Assembly (NCBI GenBank): GCA_025084515.1
Contig: JAJAGP010002235.1
Span: 62,001-126,000, forward strand
Length of the DNA: 64,000 bases
Direction of reading: 5' to 3'
Source of the DNA: Ancistrus triradiatus
Lineage: Eukaryota > Chordata > Actinopteri > Siluriformes > Loricariidae
The notes under the pieces were generated by a model. It saw nothing but the letters and a program-made list of their open reading frames with translations. It was not told where the DNA came from and did no database searches. This document shows, one piece after another, positions 52,635 through 62,690 of the stretch. How positions within the stretch are numbered: position 1 is the stretch's first letter; every line of letters starts with the position of its first letter. The position numbers were made by a program, and so were the translations under genes.

Positions 52635-53123
52635 CAGTGGTGCTTGAAAGTTTGTGATTACAATTTCACATTCCAAAGATCATGAAACATACTGGGTGCT
52701 AAAGGAAATTGGGATCAATATTCTCAGACCTGAATTAAGAGAACATTTGTGAACACGGTGTGTGACTCCAAATCCAGGCCTCCATTGGTTAATAAATTTG
52801 ATTTCCATTATGATTTTTGCGTGATTTTGTTGTCAGCACATTCAACTTTGTACAGAACAAAGTATTCAATGAGAATATTTCATTCATTCAGATCTAGGAT
52901 GTGTTATTTGAGTGTTCCCTTTATTTTTTGAGCAGTGTATGTAATATTGGATCATTTTCCTCAATAAATAAATGACCAAGTATAATATTTTTGTCTCATT
53001 TGTTTAACTGGGTTCTCTTTGTCTACTTTTAGGACATGTATGAAGATCTGATGATGTTTTAGGTCATATTTATGCTGAATTATATAAAATTCTAAAGTGT
53101 TCACAAACTTTCAAGCACCCGTG
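52635..53123 (+). mobile_element. Chimeric insertion with Tc1-A ends and foreign Tc1 core
   Basis: TA-flanked (52633-52634, 53124-53125), ends CAGTGGTGCTTGAAAGTTTG and, reversed, CACGGGTGCTTGAAAGTTTG. Between the ends, 52670-52930 is not Tc1-A but a 3' portion of another Tc1-type element, ending TTCCCTTTATTTTTTGAGCAGTGTA. Part of it is also related to 57750-57915 on the other strand. No transposase remains. Confidence 0.7.
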
Positions 53124-54135
53124 TAACAGCAATACTAAAAAATGCTGGAAAAGCACATTTCTGATTGTATTCCTGGTCTAGACTTGATTCCCAATGGAAT
53201 TTGCATTTTCTCTCTGTGTTTGCAGGAGTTTTCTTTGGGTATTCTTCTTCTTGGTATTTATTTCATCCCACATTCCCAAGACATAGAGTGGTTAGGTGGC
53301 ATCGCTACAGGTAGGCCTACTGAATTATGGGTATGTCTGTCAAGTTGACAGTGTTGGGCCTTGAGCCAGGACCTTAATATAAAATTGATTGGATTCTAAA
53401 ATTGAATCAGTTATAAGTCGCTCTGGATAAGAGCATTTGCTAAATGTATCAACTACATAGCACACCCCTTGGGTGGTCAGGATACATTGTTTTTGCCAGT
53501 ATTGTGATAAGAAGTCATTGCAGACGAAAATATAGCTAAACTGATTTTCCACTAGAATACATTTTGCAGCACACTATGGTTTCTACATTCCAATATTACT
53601 TTTTACCCATACCTTCCTACAGTATCTATGCATGTTTAAATTTACAACGTTTAGCATACACCCTTTTCCATATCAAGCTCAACTGATATAGTCTTAGAAA
53701 GGTAATTTTACAGCTTGTGCATTAGGTGCCTTGCTCAAGAGCCCAACCGTTACAATTTTGTCAGAGCCAGGACTGAAGTTTACAACCATCTGCTCAACAG
53801 CTTAGTACCTTTACCTGCATCATCACATCTATCCTTTTCACAATTTTTTTGTTATTTACCCACAGCTATGTTTTCTTGTCACTTTACTTAGATTTCTTAT
53901 GATATACATGACCCACCATTTTCAAGATCTACTGTATATTCAAGTAAACCCAAAAGTATTGCATATTCAAGTGTCACCCCTTACTAATTTTGTACCATGC
54001 AAATACCAAATACTCATTTCTACACAAGTATGCAATAATTCTGTATATCTGGTGAAACTATTTATTCACAATAATAATAAAAAAAATTGCATCTTGATAT
54101 GTTGGGAGTGTAGGTTAACCATTACAACTAGCACA
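53124..54135. other. Scraps of common fish repeats
   Basis: AAGTCGCTCTGGATAAGAGC (53417-53436) followed by TTTGCTAAATGTA is the end of a very widespread fish repeat. GTGCCTTGCTCAAGAGCCC (near 53726) and the sequence after it resemble a minus-strand tRNA-like SINE. Nothing else is recognised and no gene is supported. Confidence 0.5.
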
Positions 54136-54368
54136 CAGTGGTGCTTGAAAGTTTGTGAACCCTTTAGAATTTTCTATATTTCTGCATAAATTTGACCTAA
54201 AAGATCTTTACATTTTCACACAAGTTCTAAAAGTAGATAGAGAAGAGAATTGGATTCTCCACTTCATAAACAAATGTGATCCAGAAATAATCCAGTAATA
54301 GTGAGTGGCAAAAATGTGGACCTCTAGCAGTTAATCTGAAGGTAATCTGAAACTTTCAAGCACCAATG
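54136..54368. mobile_element. MITE-like 233-bp Tc1-A derivative
   Basis: The left end is CAGTGGTGCTTGAAAGTTTG and the right end, reversed, CATTGGTGCTTGAAAGTTTC, followed by TA. It keeps only the first 200 bases of Tc1-A (with GTGAGTGGCAAAAATG and CTCTAGCAGTTAATCTG) and the last 20. It has no coding capacity and could only have moved with transposase from elsewhere. Confidence 0.8.
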
Positions 54369-55840
54369 TAAAATACTGGTTTATATGAGGCCTACATTTA
54401 GTAACTTCTTGGATTACAAATTTTGACAGGTTTCATTTGAAGAATACAAACTTTGGTGGAATGAGTGTAGGGTTGAGAATTACTGGTAAAAAAAATGTAA
54501 TCACAATATTTTATTTTTTCATTACAAACAGTGAAATAAATTTAATGAGTCTATTTAGAAAGATTTGGAAAATTATATGTGAATAAGACATGGCTTAATT
54601 AGGTGCAATATTTTATTAGAACTCTAAATATGTTTAGTGAAATGCCTACCAAACAATAAATGTTAAAGCACCAGGATATGTTCAGTGATATTCCTCTGAA
54701 AAAAAAGAAAAAGAAAAAAAACCAACCAAAATAAATCAAAATCTTTCTGTTTTTTTCTTTTTAGTATGAGGATTGTTAGTACCAACATTAATGGTTCAAT
54801 AAGGTAGTGGTAACGCATCAACCAACAGAACAAACACCAAGATTTAACACATTTTTTTCTTTAAGAAAAGAAAATGAACTCAAACTTGATAATGTTTGTG
54901 TATCCTAAAATGTCTTGTCTAACCTCAATGTTGATTACTTCAGAGATAACTTTTATACATTTATAGCATTTACATTTAGAACATTTATCAGTTGCAGTTA
55001 TCCAGAGCGACTTATAACAGATATAATCCTACAAGCTACATTCGACATAGATGAGACTTAAGAGCCTTGCAGCAGCATTTTGTAAGCCAACCATCATGGT
55101 GACCCAGGTTCGAGTCCTGATGCTGCCAATTAGGGAATAAAGTAGGCACAATTGCCCATGTTTGGAGGAGGGCAAGCCTGATGGGGGAACCACCCAACAA
55201 CAGCCTCACCTCCTGGGGCATTCACAGTTAACCCCACCCATCCCTGTAATAAAATATTGCCCTGTTCAAGCTACATACTTACTCGCCTACACCCTGTGAA
55301 TTCCAGGAAAGACTACAGGTTATATGTGGGAAAATTTGTGTGAAACACAGGAATATGCAACCAGTTATAAGGTAACAATAGTGACTTCCTGATAAGAGTT
55401 TGTGAATTTGGTGGGCCTAGAGTTGTTTAAATCAAATAAAATAACCATATCAGTGTTATTATGAAAAGAAAAAGTGGCCATATACATATAAGTGGCCATA
55501 GAATAGATGAAAATCAGCTAAACTGAACCTATTTATAAACCTATTATTAGAAAATAACAGGCTTGGTGCAGAAAGTAATTGTGATCTTCACCTCAGGCTC
55601 ATCCATTAATTTCTTGAGATGGTTTGTTGGGCATTATCTCTTGCTTAATGCATTGTTAAACTCAGTTGGGGCAGAATCACTGCCTTTACTCTTTGAGGCA
55701 GACAAGTGCCACCACCATGTATTTATATGAAGAGGCTAGAATCTCTTCATTTTTGTAATTTAAAAAATACAAAATAATAAGTTTCTCACATTGACTAGGG
55801 ATTTACCAATTGATTGATGTGCTTAGCCACTGTCGCCCTA
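54369..55840. other. AT-rich DNA with SINE-like scraps
   Basis: CAGTTATCCAGAGCGACTTA (54993-55012) is a piece of the same fish repeat as at 53417, in opposite orientation. The SINE-like unit at 55060-55250 is listed separately. The rest (54369-54950 and 55251-55840) shows nothing recognisable. Confidence 0.5.
55060..55250 (+). repeat. tRNA-like SINE with perfect box B
   Basis: GGTTCGAGTCC at 55108-55118 is a perfect Pol III box B, preceded by a weak box A-like stretch about 45 bases upstream (GCAGCAGCATTTTG). The body follows (GCCCATGTTTGGAGGAGG, CCTCACCTCCTGGGGC). Head type and tail are not clear. Confidence 0.45.
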
Positions 55841-55968
55841 GGCTTGCTCAGTTTGGGATTGGGCATAGATATTAGGAGATAATCTAAAATTGTAAAGTTG
55901 CTTTGAGACAAAGCTCCATTGTAAAAAGCGCTATATAAATAACTCTGACTTGACTTGATTTAATTAGC
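55835..55968 (+). mobile_element. L2-type LINE 3' end, plus strand
   Basis: CCACTGTCGCCCTAGGCTTG, GATATTAGGAGATAATCTAA, GCTTTGAGACAAAGCTCC, AAGCGCTATATAAATAAC and the tail TGACTTGACTTGA in order. It is a heavily 5'-truncated L2 insertion of about 130 bases. Confidence 0.9.
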
Positions 55969-56453
55969 GGATTACTTGTACCAACCTTCCTACTTACATT
56001 AAAGCATGTAGCAGATCCTTTATCCAGAATTGCTTACTATTGAGCAGAGTGGTTGAAAGTTAAGTGCATAACAGAGCTTTAATGTAGCTAGTTTTGAACT
56101 AACAACCTTCTGAGTAGCAGTTCAGAGCCTTTACTACTTCCAACATATGAGATGAAAAATAGACACGTGTTTGGATAAATACATTTTTGGTAACTTCAGA
56201 CTGTGTTGATACTATACAGGTGGTTTTAAAGTGGTTGAAACAACACAGAAAGGGCTATGTGTTTACATCTCACAGGATACAAGGAATCAGGATACAGCCT
56301 CTCTACCACAAGGCTAACATCTAAAGCAACAGATCGGTCAAGACTGCAGGGTTTTTTAAAAATATCATTACACATTTAGGGTGAGTGACTGGGAGAGACT
56401 TCAAGCTAAGCATGGTAGTTGAGACTTCCAGTTACATATAGTTTGGATAGATA
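55969..56453. other. Mostly unrecognised; scrap of a fish repeat
   Basis: Around 55998-56100, GCAGATCCTTTATCCAGAATTG and the following AACTAACAACCTTCTGAGTAG resemble the common fish repeat also seen at 53417 and 54993. The remainder is unremarkable. Confidence 0.4.
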
Positions 56454-57748
56454 GACTGGTGCTTGAACGTTTGTGAACCCTTTAGAATTTTCCATAGTTC
56501 TGCATACATATGACCTAAAACATCATCAGATTTTCACACAAGTCTTAAAAGTAGATTTTTAAGAGAACCCAGTTAAACAAATGAGACAAAAATATTATAC
56601 TTGGTCATTTATTTTTTGTGGAAAATGATCCAATATTACATATTAGTGAGTGGTAAAAAAAATGTGAACCTCTAGGATTAGCAGTTAATTTTAATTTTAA
56701 ATTAGAGTCAGGTGTTTTCAATCAATGGGATTACAATCAGGTGTGAGTGGGCTCCTCATTTACAACACATGTTTGTGGAAGTGCATCATGGAGAAAAAGA
56801 GTTGTTGATGCTCATCAGGTTAGAAAAGGTTACAAAACCATCTCTAAAGAGTTTGGCCTCCACCAATCCACAGTCAGACAGGCTGTGTACAAATGGAGAA
56901 AATTGAAGACCATTGTTACCCTCCTCAGGAGTGGTCGAGCAACAAAGATCACTCCAAGAGCAAGGCGTGTAATAGTTGGCAAGGTCACAAAGCACCCCAG
57001 GGTACCTTTTAACAACTGAAGGCCTCTCACATTGGCTAATGTTAATGTTCCTGAGTCCACCATCAGAAGAACACTGAGCAACAATGGTGTGCATGACAGA
57101 GTTGTAAGGATATAGTCACTGCTCTCCAAAAAAGAACATTGCTGCTCATCTGTAGTTTGCTAAAGATCATTTGGACAAGCCAGAAGGCTATTGAAATAAT
57201 GTTTTGTGGACAGATGAGACCAAAATAGAACATTTTGATTTTAAAGAAAAGCATTATGTTTGGAGAAAGGAAAACACTGCATTCTAGCATAAGAACGTTA
57301 TCCCATCTGTGAAACATGGTGGTGGTAGTATCATGGTTTTGGCCGGTCAAAGTCCTGACCTTAATCCAATCGAAATATTGTGAAAACCCATCAAACTCCC
57401 AAAGTTGACGCTGTTCTGTATGGAGGAATGGGCTAAAATTCCTCCAAGCTGGTGTGTAGGACTGAACAACAGTTACAGGAAACATTTAGTTGCAGTTACT
57501 GCTGCACAGGGAGGTCACATCAGATACTGAAAGCAAAAGTTCACATACTTTTGTCACTCACTAATATGTAATATTGGATTATTTTCCTCAATAAATAAAT
57601 GACCACGTATAGTATTTCTGTCTTATTTGTTAAACTGGGTTCTCTTTATCTACTTTTAGGACGTGTGAAAATCTGATGATATTTTAGGTCATATTTATGC
57701 AAAAATATAGAAAATTCTAAAGGGCTCACAAACTTTCAAGCACCACTG
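56454..57748 (+). mobile_element. Tc1-A transposon, internally deleted
   Basis: The left end is ACTGGTGCTTGAACGTTTG after TA; the right end, reversed, is CAGTGGTGCTTGAAAGTTTG, with TA at 57749-57750. The transposase N-terminus is open for about 85 codons from KKRVVDAHQVRKGYKTISKE through RSGRATKITPRA. WTDETKIEHF (first Asp) survives near 57205. After MVLA the copy jumps to SQSPDLNPIEI, deleting the second Asp block. Inactive. Confidence 0.9.
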
Positions 57749-58023
57749 TATGTTCTTTTAATTCAGGTCTGTGAATATTGATCCCATTTTCCTTTAGCAC
57801 CCATGATGTGTCATGATCTTTGCAGTGTGACATTGTACACATGGGGTAGTGCTCAGAAGTTGCTCTTTCATAGCTCAGGGGACTTAATATTGATTCTAAT
57901 TTATATTTCATTTGCATATCAACTTTTTCACAGAGGATTTAACAAAATAGAGTTTTACACATAAATAATGTACCTTTCAGATTAAAGGAACCAAGAGTTT
58001 ATCTTGTGAAGATCATTGGTTGT
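57749..58023. other. Repeat scrap shared with 52670-52745, minus strand
   Basis: On the minus strand KDHDTSWVLKENGINIHRPE (57830-57770) corresponds to the translation of 52675-52735. The short frame here is probably part of a repeat, not a gene. It is otherwise unidentified. Confidence 0.4.
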
Positions 58024-58529
58024 TGTTACGGTTTGCCATAATAAAAAGCAGGCGAACCGTGAAAACAAAAGTAAAAGGATTTTTAGGACCCAATTGCACT
58101 TAGCTCCAGATGGAAGGGGTTAACCGAAAGTTTAAATAAATGAAATAAACTTGTTTCAACCAGAATGAAACAAAATCAGTTGGGAATCAAACCCTGGACT
58201 GCAGCATGAGGGCTTATGTGCTTACTGCTATTTGCCACTCAGCCACAGAAACTGAAAGTGAAAGGAAACCTATAAGGGCAAAATGTGGAGCCGTTCTGAG
58301 ACGGACTCAAAAACAGGGACATACTATAAATAAGGAAACAACATGGGGAAAAAAGAATATCCTGCAGTGCAAGACTGCACTGCAATAAATGAAAATGGAG
58401 CGAATGGAGAGAGAGAGGGTGTGGCGTGCTGTGAGAATTACCTCAAGGATTTGTCTACAATCCCCAAAGGCTGCGCGAGGTGAATCACGGTACTCTGTAC
58501 GTTTCCAGCAGCTGGCTCTTACAGTTTTC
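58024..58529 (-). mobile_element. Family-2-like LTR with tRNA-like module, minus strand
   Basis: It starts TGTTACGG at 58024, the reverse of the family-2 LTR end CCGTAACA. AAAGGATTTTTAGGACCCAA (58075-58094) is the reverse of the 3' LTR segment near 21016. Inside, on the minus strand, TGGCTGAGTGG (58245-58235, perfect box A) and GGTTTGATTCC (58193-58183, near-perfect box B) form a tRNA-like unit. The far end merges with a Tc1-A copy near 58530. Confidence 0.55.
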
Positions 58530-59321
58530 TTTGGATACTTGTGAACCCTTTAGAATTGTTTCTCTCTTTGCATAATCATGACACAAAACATTAACAGATT
58601 TTCACACACATGCTAAATGTAGTTAAGAAGGTCACATTTTAACACGAGACAAAAATATTATATTAATATATTTATTAACAAAAATTATCAAATATTACAT
58701 ATCTGTGAATGGCAAAAGTATGTGAACCTCTAGGATTAGCAGTTAATTAATAGATGAAATTAGATTTAGGTCTTTTCAGTGGGATGCCAATAAATGGGTG
58801 CACTGTTTTATTTAAAGAACAGTTTTCAATCTCAGTCTAATCTTCACAACCATTTGTGGAAATGTATCATGGCATGAATAATGAGATTACTGAGGACCAA
58901 AAAAGATAATCCGGCTGGAAAAGGTTACAAGCCATCTGTAGAATGTCTGAAGTCCACCAATCTACAGTCAGACATTTTTTTACAAAAATGAAGGAATTTC
59001 AAGATCACTGTTACCAGGTCTCTTCCGACAAAAGTCACTCTAAAAGCAGGGTGTCTGCAGGGTCACATGGGAACCCAGATTAACTTCTAAGTCTTCTTTC
59101 ACATTGGCTAATGTTAATGTTCATCATCGGGAGTCCACCAACGGGAGAACACTGAATAACAATCATACACATGGCAGGGTTGCGAAGAGAAAGACGCTGC
59201 TCTAAATATAGGACATTGTTTGCCATCACTTGGCATATTGACAATCCAAATGGAAAAACATTTGGTTGACAAATGAGACTGAAATATAACTTTTTGGTTA
59301 AATTATGAGTGTTATGGCTAG

Positions 59322-59480
59322 AGAAGGGTGGCACAGTGGAGCAGCAGTTGGAACTGTTGCCTCACAGCTTCAGTGTCCCCAAATCGATCTCGACCTTGGG
59401 CTCTGCCTGTGTGGAGTTTAAATGTCTTCCACATTTCCACATGTGTTTATTCCAGGTACTCTGTTTTAATACCATATTTC
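59322..59480 (+). repeat. tRNA-like SINE head within Tc1-A
   Basis: GGGTGGCACAGTGGAGCAGC and TGTTGCCTCACAGCTTCAG form the head of the same fish repeat as at 62458. The body (TGTGTGGAGTTTAAATG) follows. It was inserted after TATGGCTAGAGAA of the transposon. Confidence 0.65.
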
Positions 59481-59611
59481 AAAGACATGCTCATTATTTG
59501 AAATTAGAAAGTCAAAGTCATGACCTTAAGCCAATAGAAATCTTGACATATTGAAAACCCACAAAGTTAAAAATGTTCTGTAAGGAGGACTTTGCTATAC
59601 AGTCAGATCTG

Positions 59612-59817
59612 GCCAATTTAGCATAATCAGTTAACCTAATGCATGTCTTTGGGCTGTGAGAGGAAAACGAGTACCAGAGTAAACCCACAAGAACATGCGG
59701 AGTACATGCAGTCTCCACACAGAAAGGACCCAGGCCGCTTCATCTGGGATCTGACCCAGGACCTTCTTGCTGTGAGACAGTGTTGTTATTCACTGAGCCA
59801 TTGCGCCACCCTTCACA
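59612..59817 (-). repeat. Common fish interspersed repeat, second part
   Basis: CATGTCTTTGGGCTGTGAG, GAGTAAACCCACAAGAAC, CACACAGAAAGGACCCAGG and GAGCCATTGCGCCACCC: the opposite orientation to the head at 59322, and the same repeat as at 24490-24705. A Tc1-A scrap lies between the two, so they are separate insertions or an inverted pair. Confidence 0.65.
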
Positions 59818-59821
59818 GAAA

Positions 59822-62228
59822 TGTGTAGCAAACTAAGACTACACTTTAATTGGATTAATTTTTTATTAAACTTTATTAATTAAATTATATATTAATTAAT
59901 TAAGAAATACGGGGCACCACCAAATCGATTATTAAAATTATAAATAATTCACTGGCCGATCTGGAAACCAGGAAAAAGAAACAACAACACTTGATCAGTC
60001 TATATCTTAATAGTAATTCAAAGTATTTCTCGACCTTTGAATGAATGACTCTCACACCAGGTGGCAAATTCAAAAAGGTTTATAAACAAGTTTATTAACT
60101 ACAAAACAAGGCAAATACCAACAGATTATCTAAGGTAATAACGAGTGTATCACAGAGTTAAAATCATAAAATGACGATGAACATGTATATATCACGGTAT
60201 GGAGAACAGGGAATAATGGCAAGCATACACCTTACAGTAATAAAATCGGAAACCCAGATGACTCTATGTAACTTATCGGTCGCGCAATAATTACTAACGT
60301 TGCAATGCTACTGGTAACCTTAATTACGTTGAGTGTGGATAGTATGTTAAGTTACTTAGGCGTGAATAAGTCTATGTTGAAGCGTGGTTTACAGATTTAA
60401 CAAATTAAGACCCGAGCATCAGGGAACCCAGATTAAGCCATAAATGGTACTCGCCTGGAAGGTCACTCGAGTGGTTCGGGGCATTCCACCCTGGCCCAGC
60501 CGTCCAAAGGCACGATATTGGGGAGCTTTAGCGTCCGTCTGGCACACCGTAACTTTGACCCGGCTTCTTCAGCGGCTTAGCTCTTTGGGTTCTTGCCGAC
60601 GGTTTAACCACGTTGACTTGGTGACTTAAAATGGCGTCCTTCCCGATTTAGGCTGAGGGCTTCACGCGTACTCGGCGTCTCGCATGCGTACAACTCAGGA
60701 TTTATCTTGGCCACAGATAAAGGTGGAGTTGACGCGTTTCTAACACCACGAGCTTCAACAAAAACTTGAAAAACTTGGATGGTACAAAAATTGTCGAGCT
60801 TAGAGTCTGATGGTCTTTTAACTATCTTCTAGTTCAGCGATACCGAACTACTTAAGACTGCTGTATACAGGAAACTTTAAAGAAAACGCGAAAACTTGAG
60901 TAAAATGAATAATCAAAAACGCTTCAAAAAGGAAAAACTACAACAAAGAAAAGACTCAAAGAACACAGAACAAAACGAAAACACGAGACTTGAAGCTAGC
61001 TTACCACGAGGTCTACCCGCGTTGCTTTTGAATGTCCTGAACGTAGGCGGGCGCACAAAAGGGTTGCCGTGATTCAGCCAATGAGAAGCTGACTTCTAAG
61101 TAAACCCCTCCTATCATGGTTGTGTCTCATTTCATCATGTGAGCCACAGAGTCCTAACTTGGATTAAAAATATATTCCTAAATATCTAAAGTGCTTAAAA
61201 GTATCACACAATAACCAAAAAATCCTCAAAGTTACAAGTTTAGATGCAAACTTCGTTGGAATGTTCAAATGATCAAAGGCACCTTGAATTGATAACCTAG
61301 AACATCGTTAAAGCATTTTAACTACAGCACAGGCATTTACTATACTTTTAACTAAACAATACTATGATTAATACAAGCTGTAGGAAACGGAACATTGTAA
61401 ACAACTTCATGTTTGTTGCACAAATCATTAAAACCCGATCGATCAAAACACACAGGCAAAAGCTGCTATTTCTATACATCATACTAAACGGGATCACTAA
61501 ATACCAAAACAAAAAAGATAATTATACTAAAACATTAATCAAGTAGATATGAAGATACATAAATTCAGTAACATACATATGTATAATCTATAACGGTGTG
61601 TGGATATAAAAGAATATCCTTGATCCACTCTTTGTATGAATCATTTAAATGTATATAGCGTGTTTGGACTTATCAGGATGCAAATATTATTTGTTATGTA
61701 ATTAAAAGGTTTCGATGAAGATAATTTGTTCCCAGAAAAAGTTGAATACAATTATTAAAGTGGTGCTTCTTAGGACAAGAGCGGAGTTCTTGGTGTCATA
61801 AATCCAGAGCTGTCTTTCTGGTGCCTTTCCTGGGGTGATAAGGCTTACAAGAGGCTGTGATGAAAGGTTCACTGTGAAGGAAACCGTTATCTTCTGCAAC
61901 AATCAGTTTTTTAAAGGGGGAACCTGTTTAAAAGATGAGTCCCCCTTTTAAAGTTACACATCAGTGGTCTTGAAAGATGAAAGGTGAGTCCCCCTTTTAA
62001 ATTTACACATGGACTCCAGTTTTTGTCGCCGAGATGTCGAGGTTATTGTCTTGTTTGAACAGACGTCCAATTCCGTTGGTTTCAGAAAGAGTCAACCGTT
62101 GGAGTCAAAGGTGGGGGTAAGATCCTGTCCAGATATAGGGCCTTCTTGCATTCCAAGATGTTGTAAAGTTTATGACTTGGGGGAAGAAGGGAAGAGAGAG
62201 AGAGGGGGGGTACGGCTATCACGCTACA
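59822..62228 (-). mobile_element. ERV solo LTR (copy C)
   Basis: It starts TGTAGCAAACTAAGACTACA and ends CGGCTATCACGCTACA, 2407 bp, collinear with the left ERV LTR at 40468-42892 over most of its length (for example TTCACTGGCCGATCTGGAAA, GTTTATAAACAAGTTTATT, TTGATCCACTCTTTGTATG). No internal retroviral sequence is present. The flanking bases (GAAA and AATG) do not form a target duplication. It contains a short repeat GATGAGTCCCCCTTTTAAA near 61935 and 61986. Confidence 0.9.
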
Positions 62229-62457
62229 AATGTAACATTTGATCATTTCCCTTAATAAATAAATTAAAGTATAATATATTTGTCTCACTTGCTTAATTTG
62301 GTTGTGGTTATCTACTTTTAGAACGTGCGTGAAAACTGTATTATATATTTATTCACAAGTACAATGCACTTTAAACTTTAAAGCACCACTGTTTCACTAA
62401 GCAACAAGCCTTAGGTTGAATATGAATACATTTGATTAGAAACAAATTCTACGTTCG

Positions 62458-62690
62458 GGTGGCACAGTGATGCAGTGGTTAGCACTGTCAGCTCACAGCT
62501 CCAGTGGCACAGGTTTGAGTGTTGACCTGGACGTTGTCTTTGTGGAGTTTGCATATACTCCCCCATCTGCGTGGGCTACCCCCATGCACTCCAGTTACTT
62601 CCACAGTTGCATAATGCATGCATAAAGTTAGTTTAGTGTCTCTAAATTGTCCGTGTGTGTGTGTGTGCCATGTGATGCTTGAATTAAAAT
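62458..62690 (+). repeat. tRNA-like SINE
   Basis: GGGTGGCACAGTGATGCAG, GTGGTTAGCACTGTCAGC and CTCACAGCTCCAGTGGC form the head with Pol III box-like words; the body has TTTGTGGAGTTTGCATATAC, TGCGTGGGCTACC and CTCTAAATTGTCCGTGTGTG. It ends in a short GT run. Confidence 0.7.

Larger units (their letters stand above)
58530..62391 (+). mobile_element. Old Tc1-A copy carrying a SINE and an ERV solo LTR
   Basis: Pieces in order: 5' part and transposase N-terminal two thirds (58530-59318), a coding scrap with GTCAAAGTCATGACCTTAAG (59510-59600), and the 3' end (62229-62391, CTTTAAAGCACCACTG). Between them lie the SINE-like repeat and the solo LTR. The copy is the most diverged Tc1-A here. In its first catalytic segment WLTNET replaces WTDET, so the Asp has become Asn. 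Long dead. Confidence 0.75.
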
